Counted from the stretch's first letter, positions 12,074 through 24,041 are shown. The stretch: DNA of 64,000 bases from Limnanthes douglasii subsp. nivea (GCA_036936605.1 JAUPFV010000002.1:131362376-131426375); one strand, 5' to 3'. The notes: generated from the letters alone by a model not told the origin. Translations and numbers: made by a program.

Positions 12074-12161
12074 GGTTAGAGATATACGATTTCTAAATAA
12101 TAAAACCATACTCGTCTTTTTTGTTAATCTAGTTGTCTTTTTTGTCTTACCTTTTTCTACA
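12074..12161 (+). repeat. Left LTR of the small Copia-related element
   Basis: About 88 bp, opening GGTTAGAGATATACGATTTC and ending TTTTTCTACA directly before the primer-binding site. It matches the right copy at 13576-13660 with scattered changes; the terminal TG is mutated here. Confidence 0.75.
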
Positions 12162-12173
12162 TGGTATCAGAGC
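12162..12173 (+). other. Primer-binding site
   Basis: TGGTATCAGAGC, the 12-base site common in plant Copia elements, complementary to an initiator methionine tRNA region. It directly follows the left LTR. Confidence 0.8.
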
Positions 12174-12392
12174 ATAAGTTTAGATCTTGAAGTTTTTGTG
12201 TCTTCCGTTGTGCCGACGGGCAGTTGTTTTAGCTGTATGCCGGAAGAAAAATAAAACTAAAAACAAATTGGTTTTCGGATTTGGTGTGTGCGGCCACAAT
12301 CAACATACCTGATCGAGAGGTAAACGATGTCTATTTTTCGGAATTTTAGACAGTGGGTTTGAGACATCTAATACTTCAACCTGACCGGTTGG

Positions 12393-12920
12393 ATTATGAT
12401 TCAGTGCTATAGTTCGGGAGAAATTGCTACTGGAACAGTGCAGATTTTTGTTGGTAAAATCGTAGATTCAATTTTAATTTTGATTCTGATTGGAAATTAG
12501 ATTTAAATTTGGATTTGGTATTTGGATTTAGTATTGAATTTAGTTTTAGATTTGAATTTGACATTCAGATTTTATGTGGATTTTGTTTGGGTATTTGGTG
12601 TTGAGATTTCATTTGGATTTTGTTTGGTGTTTAGATTTTATTTAACGTTTATATTATGATTCGGTGCTATGGTTCAGGAGAAATCGCTACTGGAATAGTG
12701 CATATTTGTTTTTGATAAAATCGTAGATTCAATTTTGATTCTGATTTTGATTGGAAATTATATTTAAATTTGGAATTGGTATTTTGATTTAGTATTGAAA
12801 TTAGTTTTAGATTTGGATTTGGTATTTGAATTTGGTATTCAGATTTTGGTTGGATTTTGTTTGGGTATTTGGCGTTGATATTTCATTTGGATTGTGTTTT
12901 GTGTTTAGATTTTTTTTGAC
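12393..12920 (+). repeat. Tandem duplication of about 260 bp
   Basis: The stretch beginning ATTATGATTCAGTGCTAT (12393) recurs at 12653 as ATTATGATTCGGTGCTAT and stays alignable for about 260 bp. It is a head-to-tail duplication inside the leader of the small Copia-related element. Confidence 0.8.
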
Positions 12921-13575
12921 GTTTGGACTTTATCTGACGTTTCCTTAGATCGACGTTTGTCGTTTTGATTTTGTTTTGATGTTTAGATTTTGTTTGACCT
13001 TTGGATTATGTCTGAAGTTTGCTTAGATCGGCGTATGTCGTTTTAATTTGTTAGGATTCGTTTTGATTTATTTGGTGTTTAGATTTTGTTCTCCGTTTGG
13101 ATCTGAATTTGGTATAGATTTAGTTTGGATTCAGTTGGATTTGCTTGTCTTGTTTAACTTCGTTTGGATTCGTTTGGCTTTGTTTGGCTTTGTTTGGATA
13201 CGTTTGGATTCGTTTGGTGTTTAGATTTCGTTTGGATTAGTTTGAAGTTTAAAAATTGGATTTTGGATTTTGAAGAATGGAGATTGGATATTGGAGTTTA
13301 GAGTTTGGATATTGGAGTTTGTAGACTAGAGATTAGAGACTGGAGTTTGAAGATTGGAGTTTGGAGTTTGGAGTTTACAAATTGAGTTTGAAGACTGAAG
13401 ATTGGAGTTCAATTTTGGGTTTTGACGTTTCGATTTTGATTTTGACGTTTTGCTTTGATTTTGGCTTTCGATTATGGTTTTGATCTTTGGTGTTTTGTTA
13501 TTGCTGCAATTTTGGTTTTTATTTGGTGTAAAAAACTCACAATGTAAGAATAAGCATTGCGAGTTTGAGAGAGGG

Positions 13576-13660
13576 TGTTAGAGATATACGCTTTCTAAAT
13601 AACATAACCCTAGTCGTCTTTTTGTTTCTCTAGTCATCTTTCTTTGTTTTATCTTTTCCA
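13576..13660 (+). repeat. Right LTR of the small Copia-related element
   Basis: Starts TGTTAGAGATATACGCTTTC right after the purine tract GAGAGAGGG and ends ATCTTTTCCA. It pairs with 12074-12161. Confidence 0.75.
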
Positions 13661-13839
13661 TATAAAGAACTGACCATTTAATAAATTTGGTGTGAATAAT
13701 ATGCTTTGTAATTAATTTTTTTTCAGAAATATGCAACCTGATTTGCCAATATAATAAAATGTATTCATACATTTAAAAAAATCGCATCTAATGAATTGAA
13801 ACAAACTAGTACATAATATATTTTAAATTTTTACGAGCT

Positions 13840-14420
13840 ATTTTTGAATTTTGGATTTGTTATACATCTAAGCAAATTACACAATGTTTGTTTATATTAA
13901 AATTAGTATTTTAATTTATATATTGGTATTTGTTGATGATGTTTTAATTGTACTCGATAATGATCATATTTTTGTCAAGTTAAAGTTTGATTTATTTTTT
14001 CTACACTTAAATTTAACTTTCAACTATTTTGAAATATATTTTAGAACTATAAATAACTCGATTATGTAGAGGTATTTTTTAAATGAGAGAAAATATATCA
14101 TAATTTTTTTTGAAAACGCATTCTTTAAGATTTTCAATGATATCTATAAATTTCTAAGTAATGAAACCGTCTATAGATTGTTGATAGATAAATTGTTTTA
14201 GTTAACAATTACATGACTTGACATCATTTATATTATACAAAAAAATTAATGTAATTTTTTTATTACTTTACGTACAAGTTATCGATAGAGCTTTGCATCA
14301 GATAAAATATCTTTTATAAGATATATTTTGTTCATCAACTAATTTTCATATTATTTTTAGCTATTGGAATTTTTATTAAAGTATTTCTTACTGTTGTAAC
14401 TATTTTTTGAGTTACAAGTA
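13840..14420 (+). pseudogene. Copia reverse transcriptase fragment
   Basis: The 61-codon frame at 13884-14069 contains YILVFVDDVLIV, the catalytic Y/F-V-D-D box of Copia reverse transcriptases, followed by an F-EIYFRT block where the family has LGIE. In a shifted frame a YRLLIDKLF...LTIT...D block (14170-14235) matches the conserved YRRLVGKLIYLTITRPD region. No LTRs or other domains are attached. It is a short, strongly decayed piece, not clearly linked to the small element just upstream. Confidence 0.65.
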
Positions 14421-14559
14421 TTTAATTTTTTTTATCATTCCATGATCTTATTCACTCATATGCTTATAGATATATGAAGAAGATGAAGTCATGTTGTTAA
14501 GTATTATTGAAGAATTGATAATCTGATTGATAAAGAGTAATAGACAATAGTTTGAGCAT

Positions 14560-14930
14560 ATTTAGGCCAGTTTCAAACTATGCTATTCACGAATGATAAG
14601 GAATGAAATTGAGCCAAGTTCCTGATTTCATTCAGCCCAATTCAAGAAATAAGAAATTGATTAGCTAGTTGGCAAAACCGCTCCTCATCAGAGAATAAAG
14701 GAGGATGGATCTCAGGAATCTCCTGTACCGCAACCGGTAATTCTTCCCATTGAACCTCGGGATGTTATGGCAAAAGACGATGACTCTTAGAAGGAAAGAA
14801 AAGGTCGTTGACTACCTCATACCCCTTGGGAATTGCACGAATCCCCTCTTTCGGAATAAAATAGAGCGGGCAAAGCAGTAACCTTGATGGATTCATTGTC
14901 TCTTCTTTTCACTTAACCAGCCTTTATGTT
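14560..14930. other. Possible organelle-derived insertion
   Basis: About 370 bp with clearly higher GC and lower A/T-run content than its flanks, resembling plant mitochondrial intergenic DNA in texture. No gene is recognised. The call rests on composition only. Confidence 0.25.
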
Positions 14931-14939
14931 TTATTTTTA

Positions 14940-15240
14940 GTTATACACTGATGTTCTAACAGTTGCATTGGGGCTCAAAATCTTATTAGGCTACTAAAGC
15001 TCAATACTAAAATGTTGGACTGATGGTTCCTCTCTCAACATACACATTAACCCAACCGATATGTACACTTTATATACTTTAATGAGATTTAACAATACTA
15101 TATTTATTATTATCTCTAAGTCTAATATTCCAACTATTGCTTACTTTATTCAATTATATTTGAACCAACAGGCTTGAATACTCTTTATATACACATGATA
15201 AGATATTATGAACCAATAATTTCTTAAAATCTCCCACTTG
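14940..15240 (-). repeat. Possible 3' LTR start and polypurine tract of the minus-strand Copia remnant
   Basis: On the minus strand CAAGTGGGAG (15240-15231) resembles the purine tract that ends many plant Copia elements. It lies downstream of the RNase H remnant of the pseudogene at 15630-17300. The following 300 bp would be LTR and hold a TATA-like GTATATAAAG. No partner LTR was found, so the boundary is approximate. Confidence 0.4.
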
Positions 15241-15629
15241 GAACCATTAATGTATTTAGAAGCATGTCTATTTGATTTGTGTATTATAAAACCATGTCTT
15301 TCATAGATTATGTATAAAAGTATATTCATGTCAAATTATAATAAAAACTAACCAATTTTTTTTTTCATTATGTCTTATTTTTGCGTAATGGTTCTACAAT
15401 AAATTCATTGATAACTAACATTTTAATCAGGCCTACCTTCTCACGGGGTGTAGCAAGAAAGCGTGAGATAAACTTATTATTAACACACGTTAACTTTCAA
15501 CTTATCTTATAATGTTGAATTGATATCACTTAATTTAGGGAATAAGAGAAAACTAAAAACTAAATAATTATATTGTCAAATCTGAATTAACTTGTGAATA
15601 AAATAGCAATACAATATGAAGATCTGAAA

Positions 15630-17300
15630 ATATTGAATTCTATATGACATTCTCACTACTTCCAAATATCATGCAAGCTAAATAATTCACTACATACTCT
15701 GTGTTCATAAAATATTGGAAGGGGTGATTCCTTGGTGAAAGTATCTACGTTCATAAAATTCGTGTCATATACTCAATCCTTATCTAATTATTATAGATTC
15801 GTTTTTTCACGGATTGAAAAATAATATTTATATGCTCAGACTTGATGGATCTACTATTTCTTTTTAAGAACATGATAGTTGAACGATTGTCAGAGTAAAT
15901 CAAGATAGGTCTATATATCCTATACACTCTACATAATTATATGGCATAGTTAAGGTTGAGACAATAGACTGTTTCGTACTCTTACACGATATAACACCTT
16001 TTTTAGAATGAATACATAATCGATGGCAAATGTTTTGGTGTCTATAGACCTCGTAAAAATCTGAATAATAATAGCTTGTGATATTCATGTTATTTGATCT
16101 TTTGTATGTCAATATGAATTATTTGGTATTCTTAAGTACCAACGTAACCTCTTTACTGTTTTTAATGGGTGACTCTCAGCTTGATCAAGTACTTTCCCAA
16201 CATTCCAATTGTGAATGATATTTTTGATTTGTTACATACCTTAGGATACATGAGACTACCAACTTCCGAGGTATATGGTATAATCTTCATAAATTGAACA
16301 TTTGAATTTGTCTTAGGGTACTCATGGAGTGAAAACTTATCACATTTCAGTATATGGGTATTCATGTGGTTTATGTTATTCATACCATAATGACATAGTA
16401 TGATTTTAATGTATGTCTCTTATGAGAGATCCAAGATACCCATATGGAGGTTCATTATTATACGGATCCCTATTACATATGAGGCTTTCACAAGGTCTTT
16501 CATGCAAGAATATTTGAGTTGTATTATTTGGTAACATATAATAAACCTAGATTATTAGTGGCTAGGCGTATGTCCTCAATATACAATAATAATTATATCA
16601 TTTTACTCTCAACGATCTTGTGATATACATATTTTTCGACATGATTTACCTAAAAACTGAATGACATGACAATATATAAGAACTTGTGGTACCATTTACA
16701 AGATGTGTCTTTGAGTACATATATGGATTTCTTTAGATTACATACCATCAAATTTAAGTCTCTAGACACAATATTTTCGGGTTGTTTCATGTAAATCGTT
16801 TCATTAATTTCTCTATGAGAAATGTTTTCTTAACATACATATGATGAAGCTCAAGGTCAAAATGAGAAACAAAATAATAATTATCCTAAATGACTCATTT
16901 CATTATACTCGAGAAAATGTCTCATAATAGTCAATCTCTCAAGTTTTATTATACTCTCTTGCTACAAGATGAGTGTTATATCTTTTTATTTTCAGTACAG
17001 TATCATGTTTGGTTGTAAACAATCATTTGCAAATCAGTGCTTTATTCCATTTATGTAAAGTAAAAAATATATAAACTAAATTATCTTGTATTGATTTTTA
17101 CTCTTCATTCATTACTTCAATCTTGAGTTTAGAGTTTAAACTCTTCATAACATCATGAAATGTGAACGAGTCATCTTCCATAATTTTTGAATTTCCTCTA
17201 CGTTCATTAAAGAATGCTACATAATCTAAATATATGCACTTTTCCTCTCTCGATTATATGCTACTTAATCATTCATTATGTCATTCTATTTTTTGAGTTT
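15630..17300 (-). pseudogene. Copia reverse transcriptase and RNase H remnant
   Basis: From high to low coordinates the minus strand follows a Copia pol tail. A DDSFTFHDVMKSLNSKL block lies near 17190, KIKRYNTHLVA near 16990 and HFDLELHHMYVK near 16850. VCNLKKSIYVLK follows near 16740, DLVKASYVIGI near 16490, GSLMYPKVCNK (16280) and LGKYL. The RNase H box ISCKSTKQSIVS is near 15975, then a DNRSTIMFLKRNSRS stretch near 15880 and VDTFTKESPLP near 15750. This is the standard Copia order RT then RNase H, 3' to an integrase that is not visible here. Frames are broken many times. The gag, protease and integrase parts and the 5' LTR are missing. Confidence 0.8.
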
Positions 17301-19410
17301 GCTAAAATTTTCCATCAAGAACAACATTAATATTTTCTATTTAAGGTGAAAGTGCAACATCGATAAGAGGAACTAAAGCCCCTAAAAATATCATTGATGA
17401 TCGATATTCTAATTGAAGCTGGAGCATCAATGTTGGAGACAGCATTAATTGGTTCCAAGTCTTACTAAAAATATATTGTGCTATGAATTATTCCCTCCAA
17501 ACAGCACACGATTTACGTGGCTTTGATTAAAAAAGAATACATTCACAAACAATAGATCTAGTTCTATAGATGAAACAATTACAATAAATAATAAGAACAT
17601 AAATTACAAGTAAGTACACTATGTATAAAAAAATATCAAAATATAAAATACAATTTTTGAAAGTTATCTCGCACCTTCTTACTGTTGTTTAGTTACCCCG
17701 CTTAATAATTCATTAATTTTAAAACCATCAAATTCCTTCAATATTTTCTCTCACTAATGCTTACTTCTCTCTCTAAAAACTCTATTTTTAGTAAAAATGA
17801 TATGCACAAGTTCTTCTCAAAGATATATATAATATATCAAGTGGGGTGTAGATTAATAAAAACATAAACACTGCTCACAATAGTAAACCAAGGTGGTTGC
17901 AACAACTTATATTAATTTCCAGATCAACGGTTGTAATCAGATAATACACTAGTGAGTTATAACAAACTTGTACTAGTATCATGACCAAAGACTATGATGA
18001 AATACTACACCAATAAGTTATAACAAACTTATACCACATTGACACCCCAACTATTGTCCATTTAAATCCAAATTAGTATATCAAATTTAGCGTCACATTA
18101 ATTTCTAGAAAATAACTGAAGCTTGAAGCCAAAATTAAACTTCTATACTAAAATTTATCTCAAGCCGAGATAAAATTCTCATACCACGATTTAAATTATA
18201 CCGAGTTATAAGGGTATATCCTTTATATATAAGGTGAGGGTTCATTGAAAATTTTGATGGAAAAGTGAACAAATTATTAGACGAGCTATAAGTAACAAAT
18301 CATTAATGATCAAAATAGTGACTTTAAAGATGCTAAGGTAAGAAATGAAAATCTCAAGAGAGATGGGAAAAGATAAGTATGGCAATAAATGATAACGCAA
18401 CATGTGGTATCGAACTCAAAAAATTAAAGCAATAGAGAATTAATTAAACATGTTGACGATGCACAACAAGATAGACGACGTAGAAGAATTAGATAGTGGA
18501 TGACAAACATATATTAATGAAGAAGGTTAAACTAGTTGGTTTATGAAAATAACAACTAAGTTATTTACAAATAATAAATAAGCTAAGTAAAAAGGTAAAG
18601 ACGATGAACTAGATAATGTCGAATAAGTAGATTTCTAACTGAAGAATGCTTACGTGGTTGGAAGATCATTCAATAAACTTCTAGATTATTATTTGATGTT
18701 ACATAAATTTCATAAACGATTAGAGAGTAATCTACTAATGTTTGTAACAATAATTGTAACAAATGAGTGTCACGTAGCTTAGGTAGTACGTATCATTCAT
18801 CTCTATACTTTAAAGTTGATAGTATATAAATATGAAAATAAATCTTAATTTGAAGGTGAAAACATATTTAAGAAAAAATGGTTTTGTTTTTCTTAAATTC
18901 GGAGCTGTTAGGTCAATTTGATCATTAATGTTAGATTTTATGAAATCTTTTATGTCTTTTGAATCACGTTTTCTATAACTTAGACGGAATTAGTCCATAT
19001 TTTAAAACTGAACTTATACAAAAAAACTCCTACTGCCATATACTTCGAAACCGAAATTCTACAACAATCAAACCCTACCAAATATTTTAAACCGAAACTA
19101 AAACTTGGCTAAAATTGAATTCCATCTCTTCCGGTTTTCATCTATATATATACACGTAATAAGATATATGTGTTTTTATTCGGTTAACCATAAATAATAT
19201 ATATATATATATTCCGTAGCCATAAAAATGGTAATTGACCATCCACGAATCAGATTGAAACCAACTATTTTTTTTGTACTCGAATCTGATCTGATCCGTT
19301 CCATTTCGGATTTAGTATTTTCAAACCTAAATCCGGTTTGTTAGTGTTCGTGGATCAATTTGATCAGGTTAGGTCACCATCTTTTATTTTTTTTAATATT
19401 ATATATATAG

Positions 19411-19455
<45 letters not shown>
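17301..19455. other. AT-rich stretch, no gene seen
   Basis: Upstream remains of the minus-strand Copia element may extend into the first few hundred bases, but nothing can be aligned with confidence. Short (TA)n runs occur near 19190-19215 and a longer (AT)n microsatellite at about 19407-19450. Confidence 0.5.
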
Positions 19456-19595
19456 TTTTTATTTTAAAAACTAAAATAAAAACTTGGATCCCAACCGAAC
19501 AAATTAAAATTTCGGACTATTGTACTTTTTATTCTAAAAACTAAAATAAAAACTCGGATCCCAACCGGACAAATTAAAATTTCGGATTCAACCCA
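19456..19595. repeat. Two tandem copies of a 70-bp unit
   Basis: The unit that includes AACTAAAATAAAAACT-GGATC and ends in AAATTTCGGA occurs at 19456-19525 and again at 19526-19595 with a handful of changes. It directly follows the (AT)n microsatellite. Confidence 0.8.
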
Positions 19596-21059
19596 ATCTA
19601 CTAACTAATCAAAATTGTAGAACCCGTACCATCATTTTATGTTCAAGCCGAACTAAACCCAAGAACTAATCATTTTATTTCATCCCGGTTAAGAGGGTGT
19701 CTCAAAATATATCCATGGCTCATAGCGTGTGTTTGATTTGATGTTCATTGTATTTGCATTTGATCACTTGTATTACTGGCCGATATATCGGATGATTTTT
19801 ATATATTAGTACCAAAAACAACTCGAGCCGGTTTTAAAAATTATATATATATATATATATATTCCCCACTTACCATTTATGTTACTAATATAGTATTTAT
19901 TACTGGACCATCATGCATCAGAGATATCGTGCTCCCAAAGCATAGGTATTAATGTAGTCTTGACTTAGGATAAGACTTCAATGATGATGTAATCCCGGAC
20001 GTGGATATTTTTGGATCAATATGAATTTTAGTTGGAAACTTACTCGAATCAGTCATGTACTTCTCTCAAGTCTATACTGACTATAATATACTAATAGGAA
20101 AAGGTCAATGAAACCGAAAGGCTAAAAGTGACTTGAACTTTTATTAAATAGCTTACATAATTCTACTTTAATCAAAACATTAAGTGTAAATTTAAATTTA
20201 AGATTTTGAAAATAATAATAATAAGATTTTAGATGTTTAAAATCAAGATTTATTAAATCCAGCTGGATATAAGATTTTTCTCTAAAAGATTGAAACTTCC
20301 ATGCATGAGCGAGTATGACCTACATGGACATTTAAAGAGGATTAATATATGTGCTAATAACAACAAAATAAAACACTAAATAAACAAAAAAAGAAAAATT
20401 GTTTCTTTTCAAAGCGAAATTAAAAAATTAAAAAGTAAAGTAAGTACGAGTCCTTATAAAGTGTGTAATTTGGACAAAATAGGTTTAATACCAAATTATC
20501 GATGATTATTTGAAAGAAACTAAAATGTTTAATTATTTGGATCTAGAGCTTAATTAAAAACCAAAAATAATTATATTTCAGGCAACTTTTTTCTCTTTTT
20601 ATTTATACTAACGGTAGCGGCTGATCCAGAGTTGAAATAGAATGGTTTAAATAAAATTTTATAAAAGTAATTTTATACTATTCATTCTATTGAAAATTAT
20701 CGATTTTTAATTATTATTTAAAAATGAAAATTCTCATTATATATAATTATTTTAAGATATTTTAAATATATCTCAATATATTATTTATTACATATAAAAA
20801 TAATATTCAACAATGGATCTTAATATTTTTAATATATTATTTCAAAAAGTATTTTAAAAATAAAATATAACAAAAACAAATTTATTATATTAAAAATATT
20901 TTTAAAAATAGATGAAATAAATATCAAATTTGTTATATAAAAGATATTTTTTAAAAAATATATGGAAATAAAAAAATTATATAAAAACACATGAAAATAA
21001 AATCAAATAAACATAATTTATAATATAAATAAATTATTTTATTAAAAAAATTTAAAAGA
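19596..21059. other. AT-rich stretch, no gene seen
   Basis: No ORF, RNA or known repeat can be supported. One (AT)n run lies near 19840-19862. Confidence 0.5.
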
Positions 21060-21560
21060 AATTGAAGATGTGACTCGTCGAGCTGAGACCGGAGAAAACA
21101 AAAACGTCTAGTAAGAAAGAGCTATGCTATTGACCGACTCTTTCGTGGTGACTTTGAATCAATAGGTCTCTTTTTTTTTCTCATTTTGTTTGAGGCGGGC
21201 TAAATAGAGAATGAAATGTCGAAATGAGAACCAAACCTATTTTTTTTCCACTCACCCTACCGAAATACCAAAAGCTCTTGAGGCTTACACCTCCCTCTTA
21301 CACGACCTTAAATAAAAAAAATGAAATAGCGTCTTTAGAATCTAAGCTTTTTTGAAATAGTTGTAGTTGTATGCAGGGCTTTCGTTCTTATCGCTCCGGG
21401 TTCCGATCTACCTGACCTTCGGGCGGTATAAAGTACATTTCTTGCATAGAGGCAGGTAAGTAACCTAACCTTCAAGAGTCTCTTCAAGACGGGAGCCCTG
21501 TCCTTTTCCTTCGATACTAGGAAAGTAAACAACCTCTATTAGCACCGGACCTTTAGTCGA
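21060..21560. other. Probable organelle (mitochondrial) DNA insertion
   Basis: About 500 bp with GC-balanced, low-repeat texture set abruptly in very AT-rich DNA on both sides. Phrases such as GACCTTCGGGCGGTATAAAG and TCTTCAAGACGGGAGCCCTG look like plant mitochondrial spacer. I recognise no gene. The 65-codon minus-strand frame here is not supported. Confidence 0.35.
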
Positions 21561-22032
21561 ATTGATCATATGTGTAAGCATAAAATTAATTATTTTAAAA
21601 ATGCAAATCATAATATATTATTTTTAAAAAAAATTAAAAAAAATATAAGAGTAAAATAAAATTGTTATTTAAAATATATTTAAAAAAATATTTAAAAAAA
21701 TATGATTGAAGTAAATACAAATTTTCTAACTAAAAAAAAGTAAGTGTACTCGCTATGTAAGTATTAACTTCGAATTTGGGTTATAATGTTATTTATTTAT
21801 TTGAAACGGTTTCTCTATTTGGTTTAATTTATTTAATTAAAATATTCATTTAATTTAATTTAATTTATTAAAATCTTTATCTTCTTAATTTATTTAATTA
21901 AAATCTCCACATTTTTTAATTTATTTATTAAAATCTTCATCTTCTTCATTTTCTCCATCTTGTTTAATTTATTTAATTAAAATATTCATCTTCTTTGATC
22001 TATGTAATTAAAATATCCATCTTTTTATTCAT
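21561..22032. repeat. Degenerate short repeats (TTTAATTTATTTAATTAAAA type)
   Basis: From about 21820 to 22025 a motif of about 35-55 bp related to ATTTATTTAATTAAAATCTT, followed by CATCTTCTT, recurs with insertions and losses. The part before it is plain AT-rich DNA. Confidence 0.55.
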
Positions 22033-22700
22033 GTAGAACAATAGAAGAAGACAAAGATAAATAAAAATTTAATTTTATGAGAGAAAGATTGAACCAAATA
22101 AAATCAAAACAAATTATTGCCAAAAAAATTGAATAAAAAAAGAACACTTACAAAATCAAACGAGTTTTATTTGTGGTTCTAATCTTAAAGAGATTGGGAT
22201 GTACCATTTATGAATATTTTAACTTAAAATTTGCCTTAAAAATCACTATTATCCAAAATTTTAATTTAAAGTTTTCCTTAAAAATACTCATTATCCAAGA
22301 TTTTAATTTATACTTTTCTTTAAAAGTAGCCATCATTTTATATTTTTAAATTAAAATGTTAATTAAAAATAATCATTAAATTAAAATTTTAATTAAAAAT
22401 ATCTACTATCCCAAAATAGACTACATAATATACTATATTTTATGGTAACTTTTAAATCAAATTAGTAATGTAGAACAATAGTAGAAGACAAAGATAAATA
22501 CAAATTTAATTTTGTGAGAGAAAGATTGAACCAAATAAAATCAAAACAAATTATTGCAAAAAAAAATTGAATAAAAAAAAAAAGAACACTTACGAAATCA
22601 AACGAGTTTTATTTGTGGTTCTAATCTTGAAGAGATTAGGATGTACCATTTATGAATATTTTAACTTAAAATTTGCCTTAAAAATCACTATTATCCAAGA
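22033..22700. repeat. Direct repeat of about 230 bp, 437 bp apart
   Basis: 22033-22258 and 22470-22700 are copies in the same orientation, both opening GTAGAACAATAG and both containing CAAACGAGTTTTATTTGTGG. The differences are few and mainly single bases or A-run length. The interval between them is AT-rich. This could be a local tandem duplication or a pair of short terminal repeats. No primer site or coding sequence supports the latter. Confidence 0.8.
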
Positions 22701-22779
22701 TAATTAAAATTTTAATTTAAAAATATCAATTATCCCAAAATAGACTACATAATTAACCTATATTTTATGGTAAATGGTG

Positions 22780-22912
22780 GCAACAACGTAATAATGCAAT
22801 TTCGACACAATGTGACAGGCTCAGCCGAGAAAGCGTATGTAAAGGGACTCGAACTCATGACTTTTTGTCACAAGCATACCTTACTCAACTAACTCGGCTA
22901 CCCCCTTGGGGA
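22780..22912 (-). mobile_element. tRNA-derived SINE-like element
   Basis: On the minus strand a polymerase III A box (TAGCCGAGTTAGTTGAG, from 22900 down) is followed about 30 bases later by a B box (GAGTTCGAGTCCC, 22856-22844). This is the internal promoter of tRNA genes. The flanks of the would-be acceptor stem do not pair and the sequence runs on past the B box, so it is a tRNA-derived SINE head or a tRNA relic rather than a tRNA gene. No target duplication was identified. Confidence 0.55.
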
Positions 22913-23181
22913 CTAACACTTAAAACTCTATATATATATATATATGTCAAATTCAACCTTAAAAGAATTCTTAAAACACATATTTTTATTTTTTATGTAC
23001 GAACTAAACGCAATTCATGAGTGATGTGTTTGGAGAGTTTTTTCTCCAATTCTTGCAACCAATTTAGACGTAATTTCATAACAAAAAAATAAAAAATATA
23101 TATTTCATGGATTTAGTTTTGTTCGGTTCGAAAAAATAAAAAACAGTAATATTTTCATTTCCTTAGAGTGATGGTTTATAA

Positions 23182-23534
23182 TGATGAGGTGTGATTTCGT
23201 TAACATAGACCATTGTATATATCCGGAGGGTAGTTCAGACATATCCAGTACCATGCCCCACTGAACAGTATAACTTAGTGTGACTCAGCTAGTTGCTAGT
23301 CATTTTTATCTCTTAGGCTAATGGGTTTTTAAACTTAATCTAATCTCATGATCGGACCCAGAAGGCCCATAGATCATTAAAATGAGTATAAATACCCCAA
23401 CCACTTCCATTAATGAGGGTAATCAAAATTTTATAGTAGCACACACCTTAATTATCTCTCTACATTTTACTCTAAACACTAAATTCCCAACACTCTTTCC
23501 CATACTACCCTTTGATCAGAAATAATCCACACCA
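23182..23534 (+). repeat. 5' LTR of element A
   Basis: 353 bp, TG...CA bounded. GAGTATAAATACCCC near 23382 is a plausible TATA box for the element's RNA. It pairs with 38682-39033. Confidence 0.9.
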
Positions 23535-23535
23535 A

Positions 23536-23553
23536 ATTGGCGACCACAATGGG
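23536..23553 (+). other. Primer-binding site of element A
   Basis: ATTGGCGACCACAATGGG, one or two bases after the LTR. The TGGCGACCAC core is shared by all three Tat elements here. The priming tRNA was not determined. Confidence 0.7.
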
Positions 23554-23591
23554 AGGCGACGGTGCCTGAATCGCATATTCAAAACCAGTAA

Positions 23592-23969
23592 CTGATGAGT
23601 CTGGAAATATTCACCACTCAATGTAGAAACCTGACAAGGGTAATCCGGATAATAATCACCCACTGAAGTATCCGGACTAGACAAAAGTATTAAATAACTA
23701 AACACCTTTTGACTAAGCTAATTGCTAATCTGCTTAATAAACTAATGGGTTTTTGAACTCGACACGATTCCATAAGTTTGACACGAAAGCCCATATGGCC
23801 CATAATAAACGGTATAAATACCCAACCACTTTCATTAATGAGGGTAATAAACATTTAATACAACCAGGCAGCTCAAATCTCTCACTACAAAACACTTAAA
23901 CATTTAATACCATTGAAACACCACAAAACATCTGACAAAACTACCCTCAGTCGAAAATAATCCACATCA
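23592..23969 (+). repeat. 5' LTR of element B
   Basis: 378 bp with a GGTATAAATACCC TATA-like motif near 23812. It pairs with 29074-29448. Confidence 0.9.
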
Positions 23970-24041
23970 AATTGGCGACCACAGTGGGAGCAAAAGGTGC
24001 CTGAATCTAGCATTCAAAACCAGCAAGAAAAACCAGTTCGG

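Larger units (their letters stand above)
12074..13660 (+). mobile_element. Small non-coding Copia-related LTR element (TRIM/LARD-like)
   Basis: Two similar LTRs of about 86 bp (12074-12161 and 13576-13660) bracket 1.4 kb without coding capacity. TGGTATCAGAGC, the usual Copia primer-binding site, follows the left LTR at 12162-12173. A purine tract GAGAGAGGG precedes the right LTR. TATAA occurs next to both outer ends and may be the target duplication. Leader motifs (GCTACTGGAACAGTGCAG) and the 3' end (GAGTTTGAGAGAGGG) closely match the coding Copia element at 44793-48616. It thus looks like a non-autonomous member of that family whose gag-pol was replaced by degenerate TTGGATTTTG-type sequence. 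Confidence 0.75.

Noticed and set aside
21335..21532. 65-codon minus-strand ORF
   Set aside because: It lies in a probable organelle-derived spacer; composition and lack of motifs argue against a gene.
22835..22912. Functional tRNA gene
   Set aside because: A and B boxes are present, but the acceptor ends do not pair and no anticodon loop is convincing.
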